A stretch of 64,000 nt of DNA from Catonella massiliensis (GTDB lineage: Bacteria > Bacillota > Clostridia > Lachnospirales > Lachnospiraceae). The stretch is from NCBI RefSeq assembly GCF_016651435.1, contig NZ_JAEPRJ010000001.1, forward strand, positions 682,001 to 746,000. Direction: 5' to 3'. A program made the position numbers and the translations under genes. Positions 43,213-52,099 of this stretch are shown here, one piece after another. Position 1 is the stretch's first letter. The number at the start of each line of letters is the position of its first letter. The notes below the pieces were generated by a model. It searched no databases. It was not told the DNA's origin and worked only from the letters and a program-made list of their open reading frames with translations.

Positions 43213-44499
43213 ATGAAAGATAATAAAAAGTTTTTTTTAGGCGTATTTATTGGAATGATTGTGATGGTGTTGTTAGCTGTGGGATTGGTAGACCTCGCGT
43301 TTCAAAACCGTAATGTAAGAATGCTGCTCTTTGATACGGTAAAGAAGATGTCGACCATTTCTTCTGAGGAGACTGAATCAGAAAAGCCGGGTAATGTCTC
43401 AGGAGCAGCCATTGATTGGAACAAGGTTACTGATAAAGAGGAAGAAATATACAATACCATCGATGATTATTATCTTAATGGAATAGATAACGACAAAATG
43501 AAGGATGGAATCTACAAGGGCATGGTTGACAGCCTTGGAGACCCATATACAGTATATTACAATTCTGAAGAATACAAGCAGTTTACATCCTCTTCAAGCG
43601 GTACCTACAGCGGCATAGGAGTAGCAGTCAGCCAGAATGTGACCACAGGTGCCATCACCATAGTGAAGACCTTTAAGAAGGGTTCCGGCGAAAAGGAAGG
43701 GATGAAACCTGGAGATGTTATCTACAAGGTAGAGGGAAAGAAGATTGAAGGTCTTGAGCTCTCCAAAGTAGTGTCTATGATAAAGGGAGAGGAAGGTACC
43801 TTTGTAAAGGTAACGGTATTAAGAGATGGTAAGGAAATCGAGTTTAACCTGGAAAGAAAGAAGCTTGAGGTAGACACCGTTAATTACAGAATGGAAGAAA
43901 GAAGTGGCAAGAAGATAGGCTATATATCTGTTTCTGAATTTGACGAGGTTACGGCTTCACAGTTTAAGAACGCGATATCTGAGCTTAACAAAGAAGGGAT
44001 GGAAGGGCTTGTCATTGACCTTAGAGACAATCCTGGTGGACTTCTTGATGTGACCTGTGAAATGCTTGACAGGATGATAAAGAAGGGACTTCTTGTGTAT
44101 ACTGTTGATAAAAACGGCAAAAGGGTAGATGAAGACGCCACGGACAGCGACAGCTTCGATAAGCCGGTAGCCATCCTTGTAAATGGGAATTCTGCTTCTG
44201 CTTCAGAAGTATTCTCAGGAGCCATGAAGGACTACAAGGCGGCTACTTTAGTTGGCACAAGGACCTTTGGTAAGGGAATAGTTCAGTCCATTGTTCCTTT
44301 TGGAGACGGTACAGCCATGAAGGTAACAGTATCAAAGTACTACACACCAAATGGTGTAAACATCCACGGAACAGGCATTGAGCCTGATGTTGTTGTTGAG
44401 CTTAGTAAAGATGCGACCAAAAACGGAAAGTACGATAGAAAATATGATAACCAGCTTAATAAGGCTCTCGATGTGGTTGTAGATAAGTTAAAGAAATAA
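43213..44499 (+). CDS. C-terminal processing peptidase (S41)
   Basis: 428 residues. One N-terminal membrane helix (about 6-26), a PDZ domain around 130-210 (GIGVAVSQN, EGMKPGDVIYKVEGKKIEGL), then the S41 protease: VIDLRDNPGGLLD, NGNSASASEVFSGAMKD (catalytic Ser) and GTRTFGKGIVQ (catalytic Lys). It degrades or trims exported proteins. The position after the M23 peptidase, with a 28-bp gap, suggests it controls turnover of that hydrolase or its partner, as CtpA does in other bacteria. A weak GGAGATGAC site precedes the ATG. Confidence 0.92.
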   Translation: MKDNKKFFLGVFIGMIVMVLLAVGLVDLAFQNRNVRMLLFDTVKKMSTISSEETESEKPGNVSGAAIDWNKVTDKEEEIYNTIDDYYLNGIDNDKMKDGIYKGMVDSLGDPYTVYYNSEEYKQFTSSSSGTYSGIGVAVSQNVTTGAITIVKTFKKGSGEKEGMKPGDVIYKVEGKKIEGLELSKVVSMIKGEEGTFVKVTVLRDGKEIEFNLERKKLEVDTVNYRMEERSGKKIGYISVSEFDEVTASQFKNAISELNKEGMEGLVIDLRDNPGGLLDVTCEMLDRMIKKGLLVYTVDKNGKRVDEDATDSDSFDKPVAILVNGNSASASEVFSGAMKDYKAATLVGTRTFGKGIVQSIVPFGDGTAMKVTVSKYYTPNGVNIHGTGIEPDVVVELSKDATKNGKYDRKYDNQLNKALDVVVDKLKK

Positions 44500-44514
44500 A
44501 GAAAAAAATGTAAT

Positions 44515-44543
44515 TTGCTTTCCCATATCAAGTAGTGTATAAT
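44515..44543 (+). promoter_or_regulatory. Promoter of the CsbD-like gene
   Basis: TTGCTT (44515-44520) and TATAAT (44538-44543) with a 17-bp spacer. The start would fall near 44550, about 30 nt before the gene. Confidence 0.75.
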
Positions 44544-44581
44544 GGTTATTGTAACTAGTTAAACTAAAAAGGAGGTTTGTT

Positions 44582-44818
44582 ATGTCAGTAGAAGATAAGC
44601 TTGATCAGGCTAAGGGTGCTGTAAAAGAAGGCTTTGGTAAATTAGTAGGGGATGCAAAAACAGAAGCAGAAGGTGCGGCTGAGAAAGCAGCATCAAAGGT
44701 TAAAGAAGTAGCAGAGAATGCTTCTGAGAATGTTAAAGAAGTAGCAGAGAATGCTAAAGGTGCAGTAGAGGGTGCTATTGATGGCGTTAAGAATATTTTT
44801 GGCAAGGATAAAGAATAA
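44582..44818 (+). CDS. CsbD-like small stress protein
   Basis: 78 residues, AAGGAGG 7 bp upstream. The start [23 protein letters not shown] matches the CsbD family. The rest is a set of short repeats ([20 protein letters not shown]) of Ala, Glu, Lys and Asn, likely an amphipathic helix that folds on drying or membranes, like LEA proteins. It is transcribed alone. The function of the family is not established. Confidence 0.8.
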   Translation: MSVEDKLDQAKGAVKEGFGKLVGDAKTEAEGAAEKAASKVKEVAENASENVKEVAENAKGAVEGAIDGVKNIFGKDKE

Positions 44819-44887
44819 TCAAAAACAAACTTTTGGTTCTTATCTGTGCTAATTAAGGGTTTTAAGTAGATATAACAAAGTTTTTTG

Positions 44888-44924
44888 ATGGTGCCTAGAA
44901 TAATTGTTTTGTTTTAGGCACCAT
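44888..44924 (+). terminator. Hairpin after the CsbD-like gene
   Basis: A perfect 10-bp stem ATGGTGCCTA with TAGGCACCAT, 17-nt loop. The T-run is short, so it may act only in part. Confidence 0.65.
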
Positions 44925-44946
44925 TTATAATGAATGAAGCCAAGCA

Positions 44947-44989
44947 AATCCTGCCTTTGGGTATGAAAATCTAAGGGTAGGATTTTTTT
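44947..44989 (+). terminator. Second terminator downstream
   Basis: AATCCT.CCTT pairs with AAGG..AGGATT, followed by seven T. The 310-bp gap 44819-45128 thus holds two hairpins, a short dispersed repeat (44993-45021) and the promoter region of the next operon. Confidence 0.75.
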
Positions 44990-45068
44990 ATGTGATGGGA
45001 AATTTCTTCGAAATTCTATATCAGATAAGACTCTCTCAGATAAAATTATACAAAAAAAGCACATGAAC

Positions 45069-45100
45069 TTCATACGGAATTCATACCGTTGTGATAGAAT
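45069..45100 (+). promoter_or_regulatory. Direct-repeat box and -10 for the two-component operon
   Basis: TTCATAC occurs at 45069-45075 and 45080-45086, 11 bp apart, followed after 8 bp by TAGAAT (45095-45100). The repeat lies where a -35 box should be. OmpR-family regulators bind direct repeats at 11-bp spacing, so the operon is probably autoregulated. Confidence 0.5.
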
Positions 45101-45128
45101 AGCTTCATAAAGAAAGAGGAGAGATGAT

Positions 45129-45788
45129 ATGGCGGAAATATTATTCTTGGAAGATGAAGTAACCATAAGAGAAGTGATTGCGGAATATATGAATGTAGCC
45201 GGGCATAAGGTGACAGAGTGCTGCAGTGGAGATGAGGCTGTGGAGAGACTTAAAGAAAAGAGTTTTGATTTGGCTGTCCTTGATATCAAGGTTCCTGGGA
45301 TGAGTGGTCTAAAGGTGCTTGAATACATAAGGGCTGAGCTTAAGTCTGACATGGGAGTCATTATGCTGACAGCTTATGAAGACATAAATACTCAGGTTGA
45401 AGCCTTTAACTTCTTTGCAGATGACTATATAACCAAGCCTGCCTCACCCATTATTCTCCTTAAAAGGATAGATGTGCTGCTTAGAAGAATAAAAAGTGAG
45501 AGCAGTATGAAAGAAACTTCACTTGTCATTGATGATAAGTCCTACAGGGCTTATTTTGAAGGAAAAGACCTGAGCCTTACAGTAAGTGAATTCCTACTCC
45601 TAAAGACACTTCACGACTTACCTAATCAGGTTTTATCAAGAGAACAGTTAATACTAAGTATCTTTAATGAGGATTACATAGGAAATGACAGGATAATAGA
45701 TGCTCATGTAAAGAATTTGAGAAAGAAACTCCCTGTTAATGTCATAGATACTGTCATAGGTGTAGGATACAGATGGAAGGAGGATTAA
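45129..45788 (+). CDS. OmpR-family response regulator
   Basis: 219 residues. Receiver domain: acidic pocket LEDE near the N terminus, phospho-Asp in LAVLDIKVPGMSGL (about residue 56), Thr/Ala switch in VIMLTAYED, Lys in ITKPAS. The C-terminal winged helix (about 125-219) has LTVSEFLLLKTLHDLPNQVLSREQL and IDAHVKNLRKKL. GAAAGAGGAGAG precedes the ATG. It stands first in an operon with a kinase and an ABC-2 transporter. Confidence 0.93.
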   Translation: MAEILFLEDEVTIREVIAEYMNVAGHKVTECCSGDEAVERLKEKSFDLAVLDIKVPGMSGLKVLEYIRAELKSDMGVIMLTAYEDINTQVEAFNFFADDYITKPASPIILLKRIDVLLRRIKSESSMKETSLVIDDKSYRAYFEGKDLSLTVSEFLLLKTLHDLPNQVLSREQLILSIFNEDYIGNDRIIDAHVKNLRKKLPVNVIDTVIGVGYRWKED

Positions 45789-47354
45789 ATGAAGCTTTCA
45801 AATAAAAACTTATTATACAGCATAGTTTTGGCCACTGCTGTAGGAGTATTCATCATAGGATATCTCCTGCTTATGCTGCCTTCTCTTTATACTTCATATA
45901 AAAAAGAGGCTAATTATGATGACTTTAAGAAGTCCTTTGTCAGCTTCATAGAAAGTGAAGGAAATTCTTCAAAGGGTATTCCTACTAAAAGTATTGGGAT
46001 AAAGATACCGATAGACGGCTATATTATAGAGCTTTCCAACAATTCTATGAAGGGAAGGATAGAAATTAAAGACAAAGACTTAAGAAAGATGCTAGATAAG
46101 CTAAAGGAAGGCTTTAAGAATATAGGTGCGGGAAATGATAAAAATAAGATAGAAGACTATGGGAAAGATTTTGAAAAGATAATTGAAAAGTTCAAGGATA
46201 AGTTTGATAAAGATAGTTTCGCTGGGAATGATATAATGAAGGTTGACCTTGAGTACAACAACAATTCCACTGATTTTTCAGAAGAAAACGCAAAGTTTAA
46301 CAGCCTTGGAGAATCATCCTTCATTGTTGAAAGCAGTGTTAGGGATGAGTTGAATAAGATAGATTATACTACATTTTTAGGGGTAAACAAGGGAGCAAAA
46401 TACTATCTGCTTGAGATGGCTGCGGCAGTTTCACCTTCAGTCACAGATATTATACCTGTTATATTTAGCCTGCTTCCCGTAATCATTCCTGTACTCCTTC
46501 TCCTTATCTTCATAACCTCAGGCCTTTATTCCAAAAACATAGTAAAGCCTATTTCCCTGCTTTTGCAGGATGCTGACAACAGGAGGGGAAGCAGGGGATA
46601 TATAGAGCCTATAGCTGTAAAAGGAAATGATGAAATAGCGGGGCTTGCCAACTCGCTCAATCTTTTGTATAAATCTCAGGAAGAAGCATATGATAAGCTT
46701 AACAAAGAGGGCGAAAGAAAAGAGGTGTTTATGAGGGCATTTTCGCATCAGCTTAAAACGCCGGTGACAGCGGCCACTCTGCTTACTGATGGCATGATAG
46801 AGAATTTCGGGAAATTTTCAGATAGGGATAAGTATTTGCCTGAAGTTAAGAAGCAGCTTATCGTGATTAGACAGATGACTGATGAGATACTAAGGATTAA
46901 TCATATAGCGGACAACATCACACCGGTAAATGTAGCTGTAGAAGAAATGGCGAATCAGGCTCTAAACTCAGTACGGACTATGACAGAAGTTAAGAATATA
47001 AAGACAAGCTGTGTGGGAGAGGCTGAATGGTACCTTGATCCTAATATTCTGGAGCAGATTCTTGCAAATCTAATTGGAAATGCAGCTAAATATACCGAAG
47101 AAGCGGGAGAGATTTGTATTTTGATTTCAAATGAAAGAATAGAAGTTACGAATCAGCCGGCTCATATAGATGAGGATATCAAAGATTCGTTATTTGAAGC
47201 CTTTGTGACAGGGGGAAAGAGTGAGGCAGGCCATGGTCTTGGACTCTATGTGGCAAAGTATTTTGCAGAACTTTCAGGCTTCATTTTAACCTGTGAAAAC
47301 ACAGGAGATAAGGTTGCTTTTACCATAAAAAGAAAGGAAGAGCCGTTATGTTAA
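45789..47354 (+). CDS. Sensor histidine kinase
   Basis: 521 residues. Two helices (about 7-30 and 220-245) enclose an extracellular domain of about 190 residues, charged and helical (Lys/Asp/Asn-rich), followed by HAMP, the H-box FSHQLKTPVTAATLL, N-box NLIGNAAKYTEE and G-box GHGLGLYVAK. It starts directly at the stop of the regulator gene. The large extracellular domain distinguishes it from small BceS-type kinases that sense through a transporter, so it probably detects an external signal itself. Confidence 0.92.
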   Translation: MKLSNKNLLYSIVLATAVGVFIIGYLLLMLPSLYTSYKKEANYDDFKKSFVSFIESEGNSSKGIPTKSIGIKIPIDGYIIELSNNSMKGRIEIKDKDLRKMLDKLKEGFKNIGAGNDKNKIEDYGKDFEKIIEKFKDKFDKDSFAGNDIMKVDLEYNNNSTDFSEENAKFNSLGESSFIVESSVRDELNKIDYTTFLGVNKGAKYYLLEMAAAVSPSVTDIIPVIFSLLPVIIPVLLLLIFITSGLYSKNIVKPISLLLQDADNRRGSRGYIEPIAVKGNDEIAGLANSLNLLYKSQEEAYDKLNKEGERKEVFMRAFSHQLKTPVTAATLLTDGMIENFGKFSDRDKYLPEVKKQLIVIRQMTDEILRINHIADNITPVNVAVEEMANQALNSVRTMTEVKNIKTSCVGEAEWYLDPNILEQILANLIGNAAKYTEEAGEICILISNERIEVTNQPAHIDEDIKDSLFEAFVTGGKSEAGHGLGLYVAKYFAELSGFILTCENTGDKVAFTIKRKEEPLC

Positions 47355-48220
47355 CATTAGACAGAGTGAAAGTGAGTTTTAAGGATAAGGTTGCCCTTGA
47401 CCTTGGACGAACCATAGAGATAGCTGATAATGATAGAGTTGGGGTTATCGGAAGCAATGGAGCAGGAAAAACAACCCTTATAAAGAGTATACTTGGCATA
47501 GTTAATTATCAGGGAAGCATAAAAAGGGGGATAGAGGCAGACAAGATAGCTGTTCATATGCAGCAGAATGAATACATAGATACTGTTCCTCTAAGAATTA
47601 TTCTGGAAATGCTGATAGGAGGGCGTATAAAGAACAACAAGAAGATTCTTGAAATGATAGAATTCTTTGAATTTGAACCCTGTCTTAATAAAAGGTGGAA
47701 GCAGTTATCGGGAGGACAAAAACAGAGATTCACCCTGATTTTGGTGATGTGTTCAGAAAGTCCTATCACCCTACTTGACGAGGTGACCTCAGGTCTTGAC
47801 TTTGAGACCAGACAGAAGCTGATGAAGAAGTTGGTACAGTGGTATAAGGAAAGAAATACAACCCTGCTTGTGACTTCTCATTATTATGAAGAACTTGAGC
47901 ATCTGGTGAATAAAATCCTTTATCTTGACAAGGGGAAGGTGATTGACTTTGGCAATAAAGATGACTTGTTTAGAAAATACTGTGGAAAGGCAGTCATCCT
48001 CTGTGAAGAAAACAATGCTACAAAAGAAATCGCAAAAAATCACAGGCAGATAGTAGCCCCTGAAGGAATGATAGCCCTTAGATGTGATGAAGCAGAGGAT
48101 GAAATTGTAATCACAGAAGCTCTTAGTAGTGTGAATGTAAACTACAGAAGGAGCAACAATGATATAGAACTAATGACGATTAACGCTAAGGCTGTGTATT
48201 ATAGAGGAGGAAAAAGATGA
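47348..48220 (+). CDS. ABC transporter ATP-binding protein
   Basis: 290 residues: Walker A GSNGAGKTTLIKS, Q-loop region MQQNEYIDTV, signature LSGGQKQRFTLILVM, Walker B ITLLDEVTSGLD, H-loop VTSHYYEELEHL. The last 80 residues form a C-terminal extension typical of antibiotic/lantibiotic resistance ATPases. It overlaps the kinase gene by 7 bp and the permease by 4 bp. Confidence 0.92.
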   Translation: MLTLDRVKVSFKDKVALDLGRTIEIADNDRVGVIGSNGAGKTTLIKSILGIVNYQGSIKRGIEADKIAVHMQQNEYIDTVPLRIILEMLIGGRIKNNKKILEMIEFFEFEPCLNKRWKQLSGGQKQRFTLILVMCSESPITLLDEVTSGLDFETRQKLMKKLVQWYKERNTTLLVTSHYYEELEHLVNKILYLDKGKVIDFGNKDDLFRKYCGKAVILCEENNATKEIAKNHRQIVAPEGMIALRCDEAEDEIVITEALSSVNVNYRRSNNDIELMTINAKAVYYRGGKR

Positions 48221-48981
48221 AAAAATCGATGTTTTATCTGGTGAAATATGAGGTTCTAAGCAACCTGTACAATGGCTATTCCTTCTTTTTTGGAGCAATC
48301 TTTCCTATCTTCCTTATGGTAATCATATCAAAGGGAGCCTTAAATGACGTTCCGAGTAAATTAAAACCCGAACTGACCGCGGGCCTCTTAATAGGTATGT
48401 CGATGATAATTCCACTTTCCACTATGTTTATTGGCTATGCAGCCACATTTTCAAATGAGCTTGAAAAGGATGTCCCTGTGAGGCTCAGTCTTTTCGGGAT
48501 GTCGGGAACAAGGCTGTTTATGGGTAAGCTGATAGCTAACTATGTGTTCTTAACTTTTTGTTTTGCTTTATATCTTGTAGGAACTCTATGTTTTGTCACG
48601 ATTGCCTCTCCAAAACCTATGGCTGTGTTTATCTGGATTGCAGCCATCTACCTGATGTCAGGATTTTGCATTGCCCTTGCACATGGAATAGCAAATATAA
48701 TCAGAAGATTTGGAATTACCTACGCTTTGGTTATGGCTATATATTTTACCATTATGGCTCTGGGAGGCATGATGGGAATAAAGCTTAAAGACCTTCCTTT
48801 GGAGCTTCAAAATATAAGCAAACTATTCCCGTTCACTCATTTTAGTAACGGATACATAGATTTCTGGATGGGAAGAGATTATAACTTCGCCCCTCTTATT
48901 CACTCTCTTATCTTCTTCGCAACAATAAGTATAGGAGTGATGATAATTTCATTCAAGGTGAGGGGGAGAGCAGAGAGCTAA
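48217..48981 (+). CDS. ABC-2 type permease
   Basis: 254 residues with six hydrophobic helices: FFFGAIFPIFLMVI, LIGMSMIIPLSTMFIGYA, YVFLTFCFALYLVGTLCF, FIWIAAIYLMSGFCIAL, ITYALVMAIYFTIMALGGMMG, and LIFFATISIGVMIISF. With the ATPase just upstream it makes an exporter of unknown substrate, perhaps an antimicrobial or a lipid, controlled by the two-component pair. Confidence 0.88.
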   Translation: MKKSMFYLVKYEVLSNLYNGYSFFFGAIFPIFLMVIISKGALNDVPSKLKPELTAGLLIGMSMIIPLSTMFIGYAATFSNELEKDVPVRLSLFGMSGTRLFMGKLIANYVFLTFCFALYLVGTLCFVTIASPKPMAVFIWIAAIYLMSGFCIALAHGIANIIRRFGITYALVMAIYFTIMALGGMMGIKLKDLPLELQNISKLFPFTHFSNGYIDFWMGRDYNFAPLIHSLIFFATISIGVMIISFKVRGRAES

Positions 48982-49065
48982 TTATATTTTTATAAATTTG
49001 AAGGCTTTAAAATTACTCCGGCTTGTTATACAATAGAATAAAATAAACCGGAAAGGTGATATGTT

Positions 49066-50784
49066 ATGAAAGAAAATTGGAAATTTAGTGAACTCGAATA
49101 TGTACGCCCTGATTTTGAACAGGTGAAAGAGAACTTGAAGTCATATATTAAAAAGGGAAGGGAGGCAGATAGCTTCACAGCTGCCTTGTCTGCATATACT
49201 GAGTCAGAAAATGAAATCAATCATCTTATGATGATGTATACCCTTGTCTATATCAGACATACTCTTGATACCTCAGATAAGTTCTATGAAGAGGAGCACG
49301 AAGTGTTTAACGCACAGTTCCCTACCTTTGGGCCGATAAGCGTTGAAAGTGGAGAAGCATTAAATGAAAGCAAGTACAGAGCTGATTTTGAAACCAAATT
49401 TGGCAAGCAGTTCTTTACAAGTATAGAGCTTGAAAAGAAGCGTTTTTCAGAGAAAAATATCCCTCTTTTGCAGGAAGAGGCTAAGCTCACGAGCGAATAT
49501 CAGAAGATGATGGCTTCCTGTAAGATTAAGTTTGACGGAAAAGAGCTTAATCTCTACGGAATACAAAAGTACTTCGAGCATGAGGACAGAGAGATAAGGA
49601 AAGCCGCATATAAGGCATATTCTGACTTTTATCACAGTAATGAAAAGCGTCTTGAAGAGATATGGGATGAACTTATTAAGCTAAGAAATGAGATGGGAAG
49701 GAATCTTGGCTTTGAGAACTTTATTCCTCTAGGCTACCTCAGACAGAGCAGAACTGATTATGGTCAGAAAGAAGTAGCTTCTTTTAGAAGACAGGTAGAA
49801 AGCTATCTTGTACCGCTATGTACGGAGCTTTATAAGGCTCAGGCAAAGCGTATAGGGGTAGACCCTCTTTATGTATACGATGAGAAGATGACCTTTGTGG
49901 ATGGTAATGCTGTACCTGCGGGCGATGACGACTTTATGATGGAAGAAGCTAAGAAGATGTATCACGAGCTAAGCCCTGAAACAGCTGAATTCATCGACTT
50001 TATGATGGAGCACGAGCTCTTAGACCTTAAGAATAAGCCTAATAAAGCATCCACAGGCTATATGACAAGCCTTGCACCTCTTAAGGCTCCATTTGTGTTC
50101 TCCTGCTTTAACGGAACCATATTTGACATGCAGGTTCTTACACACGAGCTGGGGCATGCTTTTGCAGGCTATATGGCTATGAGAAACCAGCCTATATCAG
50201 AGTATTACTCAGAGTCTACAGACATAGCGGAAATCCATTCCATGAGTATGGAGCAGTTTGCTTATCCTTATGCGGAGAGATTTTTTGGAAAGGATGCAGA
50301 TAAGTACCGTTTCCAGCATTTACAGGATGCCATTACCTTCGTGCCTTTTGGAGTTGCTGTAGATGAGTTCCAGCATATCTGCTATGAGAAGCCTGAGCTT
50401 ACGCCTAAGGAAAGAACATATGAGTGGCACAAGCTTGAAGAAAAGTACATGCCTTGGAGAAAATATGATGAGGCTGATGAGTTTATGAAGAGAGGCGGTT
50501 ATTGGTATCATAAGCTTCATATCATCCAGCATCCTATGTATTATATAAACTATACCCTTACTACTATGGGAGCGATGGAGTTTAAGAAGAAATACGCTGA
50601 GAATAAGGAAAAAGCTTGGGAAGACTATCTTAAGCTTTGCAAGGTAGGAGGAAGCCTTAGCTATCTTGAAACCCTTAAATACGCTAATGTATCAAGTCCT
50701 TTTGAAGCAGGCTCAGTAGAGAAGTCCTGTTCATATGCAAAGGAGATTTTGGAAGAGACCATTAAGTCAGGTAAGTGGGATTAA
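49066..50784 (+). CDS. pepF: M3 family oligoendopeptidase (PepF-like)
   Basis: 572 residues. The zinc site is HELGHAFAGYMA with the third ligand Glu in SESTDIAEIHSMSME; the helical N-terminal part encloses the channel so that only short peptides are cut. It is a cytoplasmic oligopeptidase for imported or waste peptides. AAAGGTGAT precedes the ATG. It is monocistronic. Confidence 0.93.
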   Translation: MKENWKFSELEYVRPDFEQVKENLKSYIKKGREADSFTAALSAYTESENEINHLMMMYTLVYIRHTLDTSDKFYEEEHEVFNAQFPTFGPISVESGEALNESKYRADFETKFGKQFFTSIELEKKRFSEKNIPLLQEEAKLTSEYQKMMASCKIKFDGKELNLYGIQKYFEHEDREIRKAAYKAYSDFYHSNEKRLEEIWDELIKLRNEMGRNLGFENFIPLGYLRQSRTDYGQKEVASFRRQVESYLVPLCTELYKAQAKRIGVDPLYVYDEKMTFVDGNAVPAGDDDFMMEEAKKMYHELSPETAEFIDFMMEHELLDLKNKPNKASTGYMTSLAPLKAPFVFSCFNGTIFDMQVLTHELGHAFAGYMAMRNQPISEYYSESTDIAEIHSMSMEQFAYPYAERFFGKDADKYRFQHLQDAITFVPFGVAVDEFQHICYEKPELTPKERTYEWHKLEEKYMPWRKYDEADEFMKRGGYWYHKLHIIQHPMYYINYTLTTMGAMEFKKKYAENKEKAWEDYLKLCKVGGSLSYLETLKYANVSSPFEAGSVEKSCSYAKEILEETIKSGKWD

Positions 50785-50827
50785 GCCCAAGCAGTTTGAA
50801 GCTGTAATGTACTGATAGGAGAAGACA

Positions 50828-51469
50828 TTGAATAAAGTCAATTATCAAAAACTTTTAGATGAAAAAATAGAAGAGTTTACTAAAGAGGGCAGGGTTCCTG
50901 CCCTCTTTCTCCACGCCTGCTGTGCACCCTGCAGCAGTTATACTTTGGAGTATTTGAGTAAGTATTTTAATATTACGATTTATTTTTACAATCCTAATAT
51001 TGACACTAAAGAGGAGTATGAAACCCGCATACAGGAGCTAGGCAGGCTGATAGAAGAGATGCCTCTTGAACATGAGGTAAAACTTGTAAGTGGAGCATAT
51101 GAGCCTGAGAAGTTTTATGAAATAGCCAAGGGTAAAGAGGATTTGCCTGAGGGCGGTGCAAGATGCTACCGTTGCTATGAACTACGTATGGAGGAAGCGG
51201 CAAGGGCAGCTAAGGAGTACGGAGCGGATTATTATACCACCACTCTTTCCATAAGCCCTCATAAGAATGCAGACTGGCTCAACTCACTTGGAGAAAGATT
51301 TGGAGAGAAATACGATATTCCTTATCTTTATTCGGATTTTAAGAAAAAGGGCGGATATCACAGGTCGGTACAGCTCTCTAGAGAATATGGGCTTTACAGA
51401 CAGGACTATTGTGGCTGTGTTTACTCAAAAGAAGAAGCAGAAAGAAGAAATGAAGGTAGGGCAAATTGA
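50828..51469 (+). CDS. queH: Epoxyqueuosine reductase QueH
   Basis: 213 residues, TTG start with TAGGAGAAG 4 bp upstream. QueH, a non-homologous replacement for QueG, makes queuosine in tRNA. The cysteine motifs that bind iron-sulfur cluster and metal are present: LHACCAPCSSYTLEYLS near residue 30, ARCYRCYELRMEEAA about 110-115, and DYCGCVYSK at the end. No other queuosine gene is adjacent. Confidence 0.93.
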   Translation: MNKVNYQKLLDEKIEEFTKEGRVPALFLHACCAPCSSYTLEYLSKYFNITIYFYNPNIDTKEEYETRIQELGRLIEEMPLEHEVKLVSGAYEPEKFYEIAKGKEDLPEGGARCYRCYELRMEEAARAAKEYGADYYTTTLSISPHKNADWLNSLGERFGEKYDIPYLYSDFKKKGGYHRSVQLSREYGLYRQDYCGCVYSKEEAERRNEGRAN

Positions 51470-51473
51470 TGAC

Positions 51474-51887
51474 CTACCTTTTGTTTGTCTTCATATTGAT
51501 GAAAATATAAGAAATGAAACGAAATGCAATAATAGCCACTGTTAGAGCCAAAGGGAGAGGACGTAGAGCTGCAATCTTGATTGGAAGCTTGTAGAGGAAG
51601 CCGTAGCAAAGAACCAGATGGAGCAGTATTCCTGCGGTAAAGGTAAACTTCAGTACGGTTAATTCAATTATGTCGTTATCGCTTTCTTTCTTTGGCTTAT
51701 ACTTACTTTTAAGGTTGGATAAAAGCAGCCAGTGGAGGGCATTGTAGAATATAAGGGTGAAGGCTGCGGCAGGGTTATAATTTCCCCAAAAAAGCAACAC
51801 AAGGAATATTATAAAAAAGCTGATATTTATCAGATTTCTTGTTAGCTTGAGGCTTTTATACAGGGCAAGTGTGCTTTTATCTTCCAT
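51474..51887 (-). CDS. Four-helix membrane protein of unknown function
   Basis: 137 residues with hydrophobic helices at about 19-36, 38-55, 75-92 and 104-125. A basic loop with KSKYKPKKESD lies between helices 2 and 3. A weak GGGGAAC site precedes the ATG. It converges on queH with 4 bp between stops. I do not recognise a family. Confidence 0.6.
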   Translation of the reverse strand: MEDKSTLALYKSLKLTRNLINISFFIIFLVLLFWGNYNPAAAFTLIFYNALHWLLLSNLKSKYKPKKESDNDIIELTVLKFTFTAGILLHLVLCYGFLYKLPIKIAALRPLPLALTVAIIAFRFISYIFINMKTNKR

Positions 51888-52099
51888 AAGTTGTTCCCCT
51901 TTGATTTTACTTTATATCCGCATTATACAACATTATCCGTCTTGATTCAAATTTTCACAAATTCATTTAAAGAATATACTTAAATTTCTACTATCTTTTT
52001 TTGTTATAAGAGGGTATAATAGTTAAGTGTGACCTAAAATTAAGAAATGATAATAATTAGTGTAAAATAGATTGTCGGGTTAGGAAAGGAGTCTTGTTT

